Assembly: GCF_001704415.2 (NCBI RefSeq)
Contig: NC_030808.1
Span: 84,414,594-84,478,593, forward strand
From: Capra hircus
Taxonomy: Eukaryota > Chordata > Mammalia > Artiodactyla > Bovidae
Length of the DNA stretch: 64,000 nucleotides
Direction of reading: 5' to 3'
The translations under genes were made by a program, and so were the position numbers. Positions 21,712 through 32,180 of this stretch are shown here, one piece after another (within the stretch, counting starts at the first letter, position 1; each line of letters opens with the position of its first letter). The notes beneath the pieces are model-generated. The model saw nothing but the letters and a program-made list of their open reading frames with translations. It was not told where the DNA came from and ran no database searches.

Positions 21712-22047
21712 AAGAAATGGAATAGCCATGATGGTCAACAAAAGAGTCTGAAATGCAGTACTTGGATACAATCTCAAAAATGACAGAAGGATCACTGTTC
21801 GTTTCCAAGGCAAACCATTCAATATCAAGGTAATCCAAGTCTATGTCCTGACCAATAATGCTGAAAAAGCTGAAATTGAACAGTTCTATGAAGATCTACA
21901 AGACCGTCTAGAACTAACACCCAAAAAAGATGCCCTTTTCATTATAGGGGACTGGAATGCAAAAGTAGGAAGTCAAGAAACACCTGGAGTAACAGGCAAA
22001 TTTGACCTTGGAGTACAGAATGAAGCAGGGCAAAGGCTAATAGAGTT

Positions 22048-22275
22048 TTGCCAAGAGAACACACTGGTCAGAGCAAACACCCTCTTCCAACAACACAAGA
22101 GAAGACTCTACACATGAATGTCATCAGATGGTTGACACCAAAATCATATGATTATATTCTTTGCAGCCACAAATGGAGGAGCTCTATACAGTCAGCAAAA
22201 AGAAGACTGGGAGCTGACTGTGGCTCAGATCATGAACTGCTTATTGCCAAATTCAGACTGAAATTGAAGAAGTGA
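22048..22275 (+). pseudogene. BovB endonuclease, C-terminal fragment
   Basis: A 75-codon frame holding the end of the endonuclease domain. DYILCSHKWRSSIQS is followed by GSDHELL at residues 59-65, where the SDH motif (Asp at 22228-22230) is the catalytic C-terminal signature of AP-endonuclease-like enzymes. The ATG is internal to the domain and arises only because earlier frames are broken. The frame ends at a TGA at 22273, where other copies read through KKVGK. A Bov-tA SINE interrupts the element 56 bases later. Confidence 0.88.
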
Positions 22276-22330
22276 AGAAAACCGCTAGACCATTCAGGTA
22301 TGACCTGAATCAAATCCCTTATGACTATAC

Positions 22331-22538
22331 GGCTTCCCTGGTGGCTCAGATGTTAAAGCATCTGCCTGCAATGCTGGAGACCTGGGTTCGATCCCTGGGT
22401 TGGGAAGATCCCCTGGAGAAGGAAATGGCAACCCACTCCAGTATTCTTGCCTGGAGAACCCCATGGATGGAGGAGACTGGTGGGCTACAGTCCATGGGGT
22501 CGCAAAGAGTCGGACACAACTGAGTGACTTCACTTCAC
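22331..22538 (+). mobile_element. Bov-tA SINE with perfect 10-bp TSD, nested in BovB
   Basis: Complete head with A box TGGCTCAGATG (22342-22352) and B box GGTTCGATCCC (22385-22395), then the Bov-A body to GAGTGACTTCACTTCAC. Exact target duplication ATGACTATAC at 22321-22330 and 22539-22548. Removing it restores continuous BovB coding sequence across the site. Confidence 0.97.
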
Positions 22539-22916
22539 ATGACTATACAGTGGAAGTAAGAAATAGATTTAAAGGACTAGATCTGATAGACAGAGTGCCT
22601 GATGAACTATAGATAGAAGTTTGTGATGTTGTACAGGAGACAGGAATCAAGACCATTCCCAAGAAAAAGAAAAGCAAAAAAGCAAAATGGCTGTCTGAGG
22701 AGGCCTTACAAATAGCTGTGAAAAGGAAGGAAGTGAGAAGCAAAGGAGAAAAGGAAAGATATACCCATTTGAATGCAGAATTCCAAAGAGTAGCAAGGAG
22801 AGATAAGAAAGCCTTCCTCAGTGATCAGTGCAAAGAAATAGAGGAAAACCTTAGAATGGGAAACTAGAGATCTATTCAAGAAAATTAGAGATCCCAAGAG
22901 AACATTTCATGCAAAC

Positions 22917-24131
22917 ATGGGCTCAATAAAGGACAGAAATGGTATGGACCTAACAGAAGCAGATGATATTAAGAAGAGGTGGCAAGAATACACAGAAGAA
23001 CTGTACGAAAAAGATCTTCACGACCAAGATAATCACAATGGTGTGATCACTCACCAAAAGCCAGACATCCTGGAATGCGAAGTCAAATGGGCCTTAGAAA
23101 GCATCACTATGAACAAAGCTAGTGGAGGTGATGGAATTCCAGTTGAGCTGTTTCAAATCCTGAAAGATGACACTGTGAAAGAGCTGCACTCAATATGCCA
23201 GCAAATTTGGAAAACTCAGCAGTGGCCACAGGACTGGAAAAGGTCAGTTTTCATTCCATTCCCAAAGAAAGGCAATGCCAAAGAATGCTCAAACTACCAC
23301 ACAATTGCACTCATCTCACACGCTAGTAAAGTAATGCTCAAAATTCTCCAAGCCAGGCCACAGCAATATGTGAACCGTGAGCTTCCACATGTTCAAGCTG
23401 GATTTAGAAAAGGCAGAGGAACCAGAGATCAAGTTGCCAATATCTGCTGGATCATCAAGAAAGCAAAAGAGTTCCCGAAAAACATCTATTTCTGCTTTAC
23501 TGACTATGCCAAAGCCTTTGACTGTGTGGATCACAATAAACTGTGGAAAATTCTGAAAGAGATGGGAATACCAGACCACCTGACCTGCCTCTTGAGAAAC
23601 CTGTATGCAGGTCAGGAAGCAACAGTTAGAGCTAGACATGGAACAACAGACTGGTTCCAAATAGGAAAAGGAGTACGTCAAGGCTGTATATTGTCACCCT
23701 ACTTATTTAACATATATGCAGAGTACAACAGGAGAAATGCTGGGCTGGAAGAAGCACAAGCTGGAATCAAGATTGCTGGGAGAAATATCAATAACCTCAG
23801 GTATGCAGATGACACCACCCTTATAGCAGAAAGTGAAGAGGAACTAAAGAGACTCTTGATGAAAGTGAAAGTGGAGAGTGAAAAAGTTGGCTTAAAGCTC
23901 AACATTCAGAAAATGAAGATCATGGTATCTGGTCCCATCACTTCATGGGAAATAGATGGGGAAACAGTGGAAACAGTGGCTGACTTTATTTTTCTGGGCT
24001 CCAAAATCACTGCAGATGGTGACTGCAGCCATGAAATTAAAAGACGCTTACTCCTTGGAAGGAAAGTTATGACCAACGTAGACAGCATATTTAAAAGCAG
24101 AGACATACTTTGTCAACAAAGGTCCATCTAG
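22917..24131 (+). pseudogene. BovB reverse transcriptase, 404-codon fragment
   Basis: The largest open frame in the window. It covers the linker and most of the RT domain: N-terminal finger blocks (KASGGDGIPVELFQ at 67-80, QDWKRSVFIPFPKKG at 105-119, AGFRKGRGTRDQ at 161-172), motif A FTDYAKAFD with the catalytic Asp at 196, the GVRQGCILSP block at 252-261, and motif C YADD at 296-299. All three predicted catalytic aspartates are intact. The frame is severed from the endonuclease by a two-base deletion near 22865 and from the C-terminal domain by a one-base deletion near 24107. The Met at 22917 is an internal residue. It could at most give an isolated RT core, and nothing suggests that it is expressed. 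Confidence 0.94.
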
Positions 24132-24545
24132 TCAAGGCTATTGTTTTTCCAGTGGTCATATATGGAAGTGAGAGTTGGACTATAAAGGAAGCTAAGGGCT
24201 GAAAAATTGATGCTTTTGAACTGTGGTGTTGGAGAAGACTCGAGAGTTCCTTGAACTGCAAGGGGATCCAACCAGTCCATTCTAAAGGAGATCAGTCCTG
24301 GGTGTTCTGAAACTTCAATACTTTGGCCACCTGATGCAAAGAGTTGACTCATTTGAAAAGACCATGATGCTGGGAGGAATTGAGGGCAGGAGGAGAAGAG
24401 GTTGACAGAGGATGAGATGGCTGGATCGTATCACCGACTCGATGGACATGGGTTTGGGTGAACTCCAGGAGTTGGTGATGGACAGGGTGCTGCAGTTCAT
24501 CAGGTCACAAAGAGTTGAACACGACTGAGCGACTTAACTGAACTG

Positions 24546-24874
24546 TGCAATGTTTCCACTGTTCTGCCAAGAACAAAACACATATGCTTTATGTATTATG
24601 AAAAATGAATTGTGTGATTTCAACGAGTCTGTATTTGAATCTGCATTTGAGTTAAATGCTCTTTAATAAAACTTGCATTGTCTAAGAAAAAGATGAGTGT
24701 TAAAATTCATGTCAATAATTTAAAATTTTTATATCATCCTCTGCTTAGAAAACATTTAAAAGCGAAAACATTTAAAAGCATAAACAAACAAACAAACAAA
24801 CAAACAAAAACCCACATTAGAAGTTAAGAGAAAGAAACCACAGAGAAAAAAAAGAAATACACTTTAAAAATACA
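24546..24874. other. AT-rich DNA with AAAC microsatellite
   Basis: No gene is seen. A run of seven AAAC-type units begins near 24781. Confidence 0.5.
24781..24811 (+). repeat. (AAAC)n microsatellite
   Basis: An uninterrupted run of AAAC units between TAAAAGCAT and ACCCACATT. Confidence 0.95.
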
Positions 24875-24989
24875 TTTTTTCCGCCTCACCATGCTGCATG
24901 TGGCATCTTAGTTCTCCAACCAGGGATCAAACCCACACCCCCTGTACTGGGCGTACAGAGTCTAAACCGCTGGACCACCAAAGAAGTCT
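24875..24989 (-). mobile_element. CHR-type SINE, antisense
   Basis: Antisense CHR: TTTTTTCCGCCTCACC, GCATCTTAGTTCTCCAACC, AGGGATCAAACCCACACCC (B-box complement), then AAACCGCTGGACCACC. Flanks TTAAAAATAC and TTTTAATACC hint at a degraded target duplication. Confidence 0.88.
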
Positions 24990-25174
24990 CTGTTTTAATA
25001 CCTTTAGTGACACATTTTTCTTGCTTTTCAAGCAAAAGACCACATATTTTCATTTTGCAATGAGTCCTGCAAACATGCCAGCTCTGGTCACAGCTGGTCT
25101 CTCTGCTGACAACCACCGGGACTGCTGGAACCTCTGACCTCCACTCCCTTTCCCAAACCCTCTTCCCTAGAGAG

Positions 25175-25388
25175 TGCTCAGTCATGGTCCGATGCTCAGT
25201 CATGTCTGACTCTTTGCGACACCATTGACTGTAGCCCGCCAGGCTCCTCTGTCCATGGGATTTCCCAGGCAAGAATACTGGAGTGGGTTTTCATTTACTC
25301 CTCCAGGGGATCTTCCTGACCCAGGGATTGAATCTGTGTCTCTTACATCTCCTGCTTGGGCAAGCAGATTCTTTACCACTAGTGCCAC
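25175..25388 (-). mobile_element. Bov-tA SINE with short duplicated 3' end
   Basis: Antisense Bov-tA from TGCTCAGTCATG to the head near TTCTTTACCACTAGTGCCAC. The 12-base string TGCTCAGTCATG occurs twice (25175-25186 and 25193-25204), 18 bases apart, so the SINE 3' end carries a small tandem slip. Confidence 0.9.
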
Positions 25389-26639
25389 ATAAAATTATCC
25401 TGAAGAGGCTGTGAGTTGCTCATATTTGCTGAAGCCATATGGATGGGAGAGGGAAAGTTTAGCTCAATCATGAAGTCCAGGTGTATCCAGTGCAGTAGTT
25501 TAAAAACTTCCAAACACTCTGCTATTTAGCAAGTAGTGCTACTAGTCATTACCCTAATGCTTTGCATGAAATTGCTGGCACGTTGGAAACTGCTTAATGA
25601 TACATAAAATTCTATTTTTTCTGTTTGGAATGCCACTGGGCAAGTGGGTATTACTTATAGATGTATAAATATTGTGCATATTAGCATGAAGAGTCACTTA
25701 CAAGTCAATAAGCTTTCTCAACTGTAGAAGAACAAAAGAGAAAAAAATCACAGAGAAGTGAGTAACTTATAGGATTTTGTTCAGTGGTTTCTTAACCTTG
25801 GTAAGGCAAACCGTTTCTATAAAAGAGTGACTTTAATTTTATTTTGAAGGTAATACAAAGGCAACATTAAAATAGTTTTCCATTTTACCCCTTAGCCTTG
25901 AAAGAAGGAAAATATTTCCTTTTATTTTAGAATCCTTAAAGGAACAACAGAAGATTTTTGAAATATGACAAAGCTCATGCTCATTTTTGCCTCTTGTTAA
26001 TCCTTTTTTCCCATTTTGTTCTTTGGATCTGCTCCATTCTGACTCACCTTTATTTACTTATTTTTTCATGCAACAATCCTAAGAGCATATTTGCAAAGCC
26101 AATTATAAGGACAAGTGCATCAGCACAGCTATTACTTGCTAGCATCTGAGGTCAAGGGGTGGCCTTACCTGTCATGGGGCTCACCTATGGGACAAGTCTT
26201 AGGTTTCAGGTTCCAATTTCAGAAGCTAGAATCTTTTTGCTTGTGTTTGGCATTATCCTCATTACCTTTGTATGTCATCATATCTGTGGAAATAATTTAG
26301 TGAAATGCATACATGAGAACTTGGAGGAAGGGGGTCTCAGAAAATTGGGTTGAATCTATTCCTATAGCTTGTGACCATACAAATTAGCCTTTTGGGGCCA
26401 ATACTTCTCATTCACAAAATGAAGAAAAACCCTGCTTATAGAGTAGCTAATAAAGATTAGATGTCTTACGGAGAGTTGGGTTTCTGATTCATGCTAGCAT
26501 TCTATGATTTCTTTTTTTTTTTAATTTTCCTTTTTCCTTCATTATAAAACTGCACATGCTTAAAAATAAACTTACTATTTTTTTAAAGAAGTAAAATTTT
26601 TACCTATATAAAAATTTCAAAAATGTGTTCTTGTATGTC
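25389..26639. other. AT-rich single-copy DNA, nothing recognised
   Basis: Frames of 61-64 codons at 25958-26353 show no motif. No repeat family is assigned with confidence. Confidence 0.45.
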
Positions 26640-26955
26640 CTACTATGTTAGGGCTCTTCCTTTGGTAACCATAGAATAACTTTCTGAAATTCTCCTGGTA
26701 TATGTAAAGATCTATTATTTATCTAGCTAACTCCTCATTTTTTATTAAAAAAAAATGAGATCATGCTGATGAGCAGTTTATTCTTAACATCTTTACATAG
26801 TAGCCTACAGTTCACAGTTCAATTCTCTTTAACTACTCCATACTATCCTACTTTGTGGATGCTCCACAATTTATTTTTAATTGATTCTTGGTTTGTTTCC
26901 ATTTTTTTGCATGTGATCCCAGACAGTGAGTATCATTATATGCATATCCTTATCA

Positions 26956-27735
26956 ATGACACCACCATTATGGCAGAAAGTGAAGAGAAACTAAAAAGCC
27001 TCTTGATGAAAGTGAAAGAGGAGAGTGAAAAATTTGGCTTAAAGCTCAGCATTCAGAAAACGAAGATCATGGCATCCGGTCCCATCACTTCATGGGAAAT
27101 AGATGGGGGAACAGTGGAAACAGTGTCAGACTTTATTTTGGGGGGGCTCCAAAATCACTGCAGATGGTGACTGTAGCCATGAAATTAAAAGACGCTTACT
27201 CCTTGGTAGGAAAGTTATGACCAACCTAGATGGCATATTCAAAAGCAGAGACATTACTTTGCCAACAAAGGTCCATCTAGTCAAGGCTATGGTTTTTCCA
27301 GTAGTCATGTATGGATGTGAGAGTTGGACTGTGAAGCAGGCTGAGCGCCAAAGAATTGATGCTTTTGAACTGTGGTGTTGGAGAAGACTCTTGGGAATCC
27401 CTTGGACTGCAAGGGGATCCAACCAGTCCATTCTAAGGGAGATCAGTCCTGGGTGTGCTTTGGAAGGAATGATGCTAAAGCTGAAACTCCAGTACTTTGG
27501 CCACCTCATGCGAAGAGTTGACTCATTGGAGAAGACTTTGATGCTGGGAGGGATTGGGGGCAGGAGGAGAAGGGGACGACAGAGGATGAGATGGCTGGAT
27601 GGCATCACTGACTCGATGGACGTGAGTCTGAGTGAACTCCGGGAGTTGGTGATGGACAGGGAGGCCTGGCGTGTTGCGATTCATGGGGCTGCAAAGAGTC
27701 AGACACGACTGAGCGACTGAACTGAACTGAACTGA
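26956..27735 (+). mobile_element. 5'-truncated BovB nested in old L1
   Basis: Starts exactly at the codons after YADD (ATGACACCACCATTATGG) and runs to three ACTGA units at the BovB 3' end. About 780 bases. It is one of the least diverged copies here. Confidence 0.95.
27103..27720 (+). pseudogene. BovB protein C-terminal 205-codon fragment
   Basis: Encodes the BovB region downstream of the RT core through the natural C terminus. It includes SHEIKRRLLLGRKVM, YGCESWTVKQAERQR, the basic GGRRRRGRQRMRWLDG run and the terminal KSQTRLSD, followed by the stop. Upstream coding (26956-27143) is one frame away because a G run at about 27137-27143 carries one more base than the 14.9 kb copy. No catalytic motif is present, so this is an inert remnant. 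Confidence 0.93.
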
Positions 27736-27830
27736 TCCATCTGGATAGGTATTTGTGTGGGGTACATTTCTGGAATTATAGTTGCTGGGTTGAAAGTCAC
27801 ATCTATTGTTACTTTGAATCTTTTCTGTGG

Positions 27831-28944
27831 TTCCCTGCTCCCTGCAACTCCAGTTCCACCATTGATCTCCCTATCCCAACCCTGTCAAAAGAACTAATCT
27901 AAATTATCTACAATGATAATTTTATGCAATAATAATATCATTCTACCAATCATTTCTTAGAATTTTGTGAAGAACAAATACTGTTGGTGAGAAGCCTATG
28001 TTAATTCTAAAATACTTAAATAAAATTTCGTATAAATTAAATTGTAATAAGTCAGGATAGGTAGTAACAAACTTTACTACTTAGAATCAAGTAAAAGGCC
28101 TTGACCCTCTAGAAATTTGGGACTAGAACATCAGGGGCGGTTTCTTGGGAAGACTAGATGGTTTTCTGATATCATTCCACATGTGTAGACATCTACTCTG
28201 TGAGTGCTAATCCTATAAACTACAAACCTTCTCTGGAGTCCTTTTTATTGAAACCATCCTGGGTCTTAAACATAAGGGCCAAACAAAAAGTATCATGAAA
28301 GAGGCCCTCCCTCTGTGGGGCCTTTCCTTGCGTTATGCATCCTGGTCACAAAGGGAGACACTCATGTTTTTCTCCAACTCGGTGAATTGTGAACTTCCCT
28401 AGGTGGTTTTAGAAGCTCAAATTACAAATAGCTTCCTAATTGTCTTTGAAAACCACCCTTCCTATGAGTGTTGAGTTATTGCTGATTGAGTCTTATCCTT
28501 GGGTTTTACTGTGTCCTCGCTGACAAGTCCTGGATCCAAGGAAAATAGAAATGCTCTGAAAGCAAACCTGTTCCTACCTATAAGAAAATGCCATTATTCA
28601 ATTGCTGCCATAGACGGGAAAACAATGTATGCCTTTCATCCCTCTATTTCTCTAACAGTCCCCATTGTATCTGCCTTGTCCACAAATGGACAAGGTTCCA
28701 TCATGCAGGAAGTGACATGGCGCACTGAGTTTAAGAATACTCTTTATTTTTGTTGAGTTGGGTGACAGTAAATGTCTAGCTCCATAACAGAGAAAGTTTA
28801 CGGTAACTCATGTCACAGTGAAGGTGGCTCACTAATCCTCTGATTAGCTAATCTGAACAAACTCTGGCAATTGAAGCCATGTCATAAATTTAAATTGTGT
28901 GACTTCAAGTCATATTTTTCAGTAAAGAACTTCTTTTGAGTAAT
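27831..28944. other. Single-copy DNA, nothing recognised
   Basis: An 85-codon frame at 28499-28756 has no recognisable motif. No repeat is assigned. Confidence 0.45.
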
Positions 28945-29065
28945 TATAAAATAAGTTGGTAGTCCCTTTCATAAGTAAAAACGTTTTCGAGGTCACATAG
29001 CTAGGTCGAACTCAGATCTTTCAGGTTTCAGAATCTGAGGTTTTCTATCACACTAGGTCATCTCT
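28945..29065 (-). mobile_element. Degraded MIR, antisense
   Basis: MIR-like AGGTCACATAGCTAGGTCG, then CTCAGATCTTTCAGGTTTC and CTATCACACTAGGTCA. Only part of the element remains. Confidence 0.55.
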
Positions 29066-30449
29066 CATATAAAAGGGGGCCTGACTTCTATGTAAAGCTT
29101 TAATTTTGTAATACTTGAGTTCTGCCCCTAAAGCAGACATTTTCTTCACAAATCAGTGATCTTGGGAAGAGTCCTTTTTTCTACTTCTCAATAATCTCTG
29201 TAAATTATATTAAATTGCATTCTGTTTATTGATCATCACATCAGATGAAAATGGCTAGGAAGATTTTTACCAAACTTGAAGAATGTGTTTGAGCTTCTCT
29301 GACTTGAATCACAGGCTAGAGTATATAAGAAATTTATTTTGGGAAGGGATCCCAAAAGATATAGATAATAGTCATCTGGTTTAATTGGAACTAGGGCACC
29401 CAGGAAAAACCTATATGACTGCCAGCTGGCAGATATGAGGGGCAGAGAAAACACAGAGGACAAAGAAAACAGCAGGTGTCCTGTAGAGCCCCAGTTCAGA
29501 AGTTACAAAAGAACACTGCCCCATGCTAGAGCGGCTTCTCACATGGATAGCTCAGTGTGCCATGGTTTGTGGTGAGTTGCAGCTGGGGTCTGTTTATATA
29601 AGGATGGTTAGTAATTCTATAATATCTTGGTTTAATAAAATAATAAGCCTCAGTTTGGGTTCTCTCTAGATGCAAAACTTGGCTTCCACATCTCAGCATA
29701 TACTGGTCATTCTTCGAATTATTAAGGAGTATTAGACAGAAAGGCACAGCAGGCAGCATGCCTAGCTACTCATCAGGAATTTTCAGAGTCGACAGCTAGG
29801 GTGAATCTATATCCCAAGCCGAGAAAGTCCCCATTTAAGTCTGCAGTTTGTGTGAGTTATTAATGGCACCCTTTTTTCCTTTCAGAGGTTTTCAGGTTTG
29901 CTCAATGAATTATAAGATTGCCTCAACCATAGCTAATATAACTTTGCAGTACTTGGGTTGAGTTGTGAGAGTTTGTCATGCACTGGAGACCAGGCCTCCA
30001 ACTAGCAGGAGCTTTAACGGCCAATCTTGGACCTTGGCTCAGACCACAGCCTCTTGGTGAGGAGCTGCCCACCAGCACTGGAGCCATAATCCCCTTCTCA
30101 CAGCAGAACAGACCAGTCAGAGTAGGCCACTATTGCCAGAATTGGCAGAGTTTTCCCCTCCTGAAGGCTCACACTTGTTTGGTGATGGCCAGTTCCTGCG
30201 AGGTCTCAGGCTTTACATTATAGACAACAAGGTGGGTGGACGCATCCTCTGGGTGACATAGTATCCTCTTCATCCCCCTACGTCTCTCACACTGGCTGTT
30301 GCTGCTCACTATTCTAGCAACCCTCTTGTAATCTAAGCCTTTTCACACCACTCCTTTCCCCATGCTTCCTCTTCTCCATCTAATCTCGCGAGAACCTGCC
30401 CTCAGGCTGACCTTTCTCCCAGTGGCATGGTCAGCCCACTGAGGGCAGA
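29066..30449. other. Single-copy DNA, nothing recognised
   Basis: Frames of 75-81 codons (29236-29463, 29526-29759, 29978-30223) have no motif. No repeat family is recognised. Confidence 0.4.
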
Positions 30450-31002
30450 CAGTTCAGTCGCTCAGTCATGTCCGATTCTTTGCAACCCCATAAATTGCAG
30501 CATGCCAGGCCTCCCTGTCCATCACCACTTCCTGGAGTTCACTCAGACTCACGTCCATTGAGTCTGTGATGCCATCCAGCCAACTTATCCTCTGTCGTCC
30601 CCTTCTCCTCCTGCCCCCAATCTCTCCCAGCATCAGAGTCTTTTCTAATGAGTCAAGTCTTCACATGAGGTGGACAAAGTACTGGAGTTTCAGCTTCAGC
30701 ATCAGTCCTTCCAATGAACACCCAGGACTGATCTCCTTTAGGATGGACTGGTTGGATCTCCTTGCAGTCCAAGGGACTCTCAGGAGCCTTCTCCAACACC
30801 ACAGTTCAAAAGCATCAATTCTTCGGCACTCAGCTTTCTTCACAGTCCAACTCTCACATCCATACATGACTACTGGAAAAACCATAGCCTTGACTAGATG
30901 AACCTTTGCTGGCAAAGTAATGTCTCTGCTTTTGAATATGCTATTTAGGTTGGTCATAACTTTCCTTCTAAGGAGTAAGCGTCTTTTAATTTCATGGCTG
31001 CA
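30450..31002 (-). mobile_element. 5'-truncated BovB LINE, antisense
   Basis: Runs from the BovB 3' end (CAGTTCAGTCGCTCAGTC) through the C-terminal domain and stops at TTTCATGGCTGCA. About 550 bases. Divergence is moderate. Confidence 0.94.
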
Positions 31003-31014
31003 AGACTTACCCAA
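30661..31014 (-). pseudogene. BovB C-terminal fragment, 117 codons
   Basis: An antisense open frame matching the segment just after the BovB RT core: SHEIKRRLLLRRKVM, YGCESWTVKKAECRR, and SILKEISPGCSLEG. The first few codons (from 31014) come from flanking DNA. It lacks all catalytic motifs, and the sequence beyond HLM is out of frame. The element is a dead 3' piece. Confidence 0.88.
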
Positions 31015-31899
31015 ATTCTTTGGATCCCCAGTACCTTAAATCTGGAAGATGCTCAGAAACTGTTTGCTGATAATGCCAATTTTCATTAACAAACCATATC
31101 CACCACTTTTTGGTGCCAGTGCCATTCTCCCCTTCCAGCTGATGTAAAGAGCTTACAGAACAGCAATTTTCTTTTTGCCAAAAGCTTACATATTTCTGTC
31201 TCTCTCTACCTCATTGTATCTTAATATAAAATGAACCAATGTCACCAATATAAAATGAATCAAAACACTATGAAAGCTTCTGAAGAAAGAAGTTAATATG
31301 AAAACATAAATAATTGGAAACTTGCATTTGGGGCAGTGTTTTTAGGAAGGCCCCCAACACAATGTATGCATGTTATTTGCAAAGGGACGGAGGACCAAGA
31401 ACATGGTCTTTTCCCCTTAACACTGAGTGGCTTTGTTTGCCATCTTGGCTAACTGCCCCCTTGGAGTGCCCTCAGAGTCCTGAGGGGATGGGACTCAGGA
31501 TAAATATTTGCCTGTGGGTTTCTTGAGGCCAGGGTCTGCTTGTTTATCATTTTTTTCTGCATTTACGGAAAAGTGGCAGGTGTTCAAAAACTTTCCTTAA
31601 ATACTATGGTGGCAAGAAAGACCATGGCTGCAGGCACAGATTGAGAATTACACACAGGGTGGAATAGGATTCTGAGTGCTGAAGGAGGCATTACAAGGGA
31701 GTTCTTAGGGTGCATGCAACACATTAGCTTGGGATCGGCACCACGGCTCTCACATCCTGGAAGACCAGGTCCTTGCCAGATACTGGTTCTTATTCAAAGC
31801 AATCCAAGATTCTTATTCAACTGTGGCACACAAATGCCTAGGGACTTGTTACCCACCGGCTTTATTCTGTGCCTCACGCCAATTTAAGATATTTTGTTG
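31003..31899. other. Single-copy DNA, nothing recognised
   Basis: No repeat or convincing coding frame is seen. Confidence 0.45.
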
Positions 31900-32180
31900 G
31901 AGAAACACCAGGCTGCTCCCTGCAACACTGGACCAACTGTTTTTGTTGTTTCCTTTGCCCTGTCACCTTTTCCACCTGCAAAGTACTTCTTCAAGCCTCA
32001 GCCCAGGTGCTCTGCATGGCAGAAGCACCCCTAAGAACACCCCTACCTCTTCTGTGTTCCTGCATCAATGTGGGCATAACTTACGTCACTGAATTGGAAT
32101 TAACTTATTTGGTTTTTGCCTTTCCCAAATAGTAAGCCCTGTAAGTCAAGAACCTTCTGATCTTCACCCTGGTGCCCCCC
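31900..32180 (+). mobile_element. Possible L2 LINE 3' end
   Basis: Weak L2-like succession: TTCCTTTGCCCTGTCACCTT, TTCTTCAAGCCTCAGCCCAG, AGTAAGCCCTGTAAGTCAAG, and TCTTCACCCTGGTGCCC. Overlapping 87- and 89-codon frames are not convincing genes. Confidence 0.4.

Larger units (their letters stand above)
21178..24545 (+). mobile_element. Near-full-length BovB LINE with nested Bov-tA
   Basis: About 3.37 kb, or 3.15 kb without the 208-base SINE and 10-base TSD. The order is 5' UTR, endonuclease, linker, RT, C-terminal domain and natural 3' end, matching the usual BovB length of about 3.2 kb. Frame breaks occur at several points: 21710 (stop), about 22865 (two bases lost), about 24107 (one base lost) and a deletion near 24310. 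It could not support its own movement but preserves the whole layout. Confidence 0.95.
26640..27830 (-). mobile_element. Ancient L1 fragment split by BovB
   Basis: Old L1 sequence in antisense lies on both sides of the BovB. Left part: CCATACTATCCTACTTTGTG, CTCCACAATTTATTTTTAAT, and TTGGTTTGTTTCCATTTTTT. Right part (from 27736): GGTATTTGTGTGGGG, and GGAATTATAGTTGCTGGGTT. The two parts join in consensus order, so BovB inserted into it. Confidence 0.7.

Noticed and set aside
22917..24131. A 404-codon reverse-transcriptase frame as a functional or domesticated gene
   Set aside because: It is the RT part of a BovB LINE, cut from its endonuclease and C terminus by frameshifts and starting at an internal Met. 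Nothing indicates selection or a host promoter.
30661..31014. Independent gene on the minus strand at 30.6-31.0 kb
   Set aside because: The translation matches the BovB segment after the RT core, also seen at 27103-27720 and 15400-15750.
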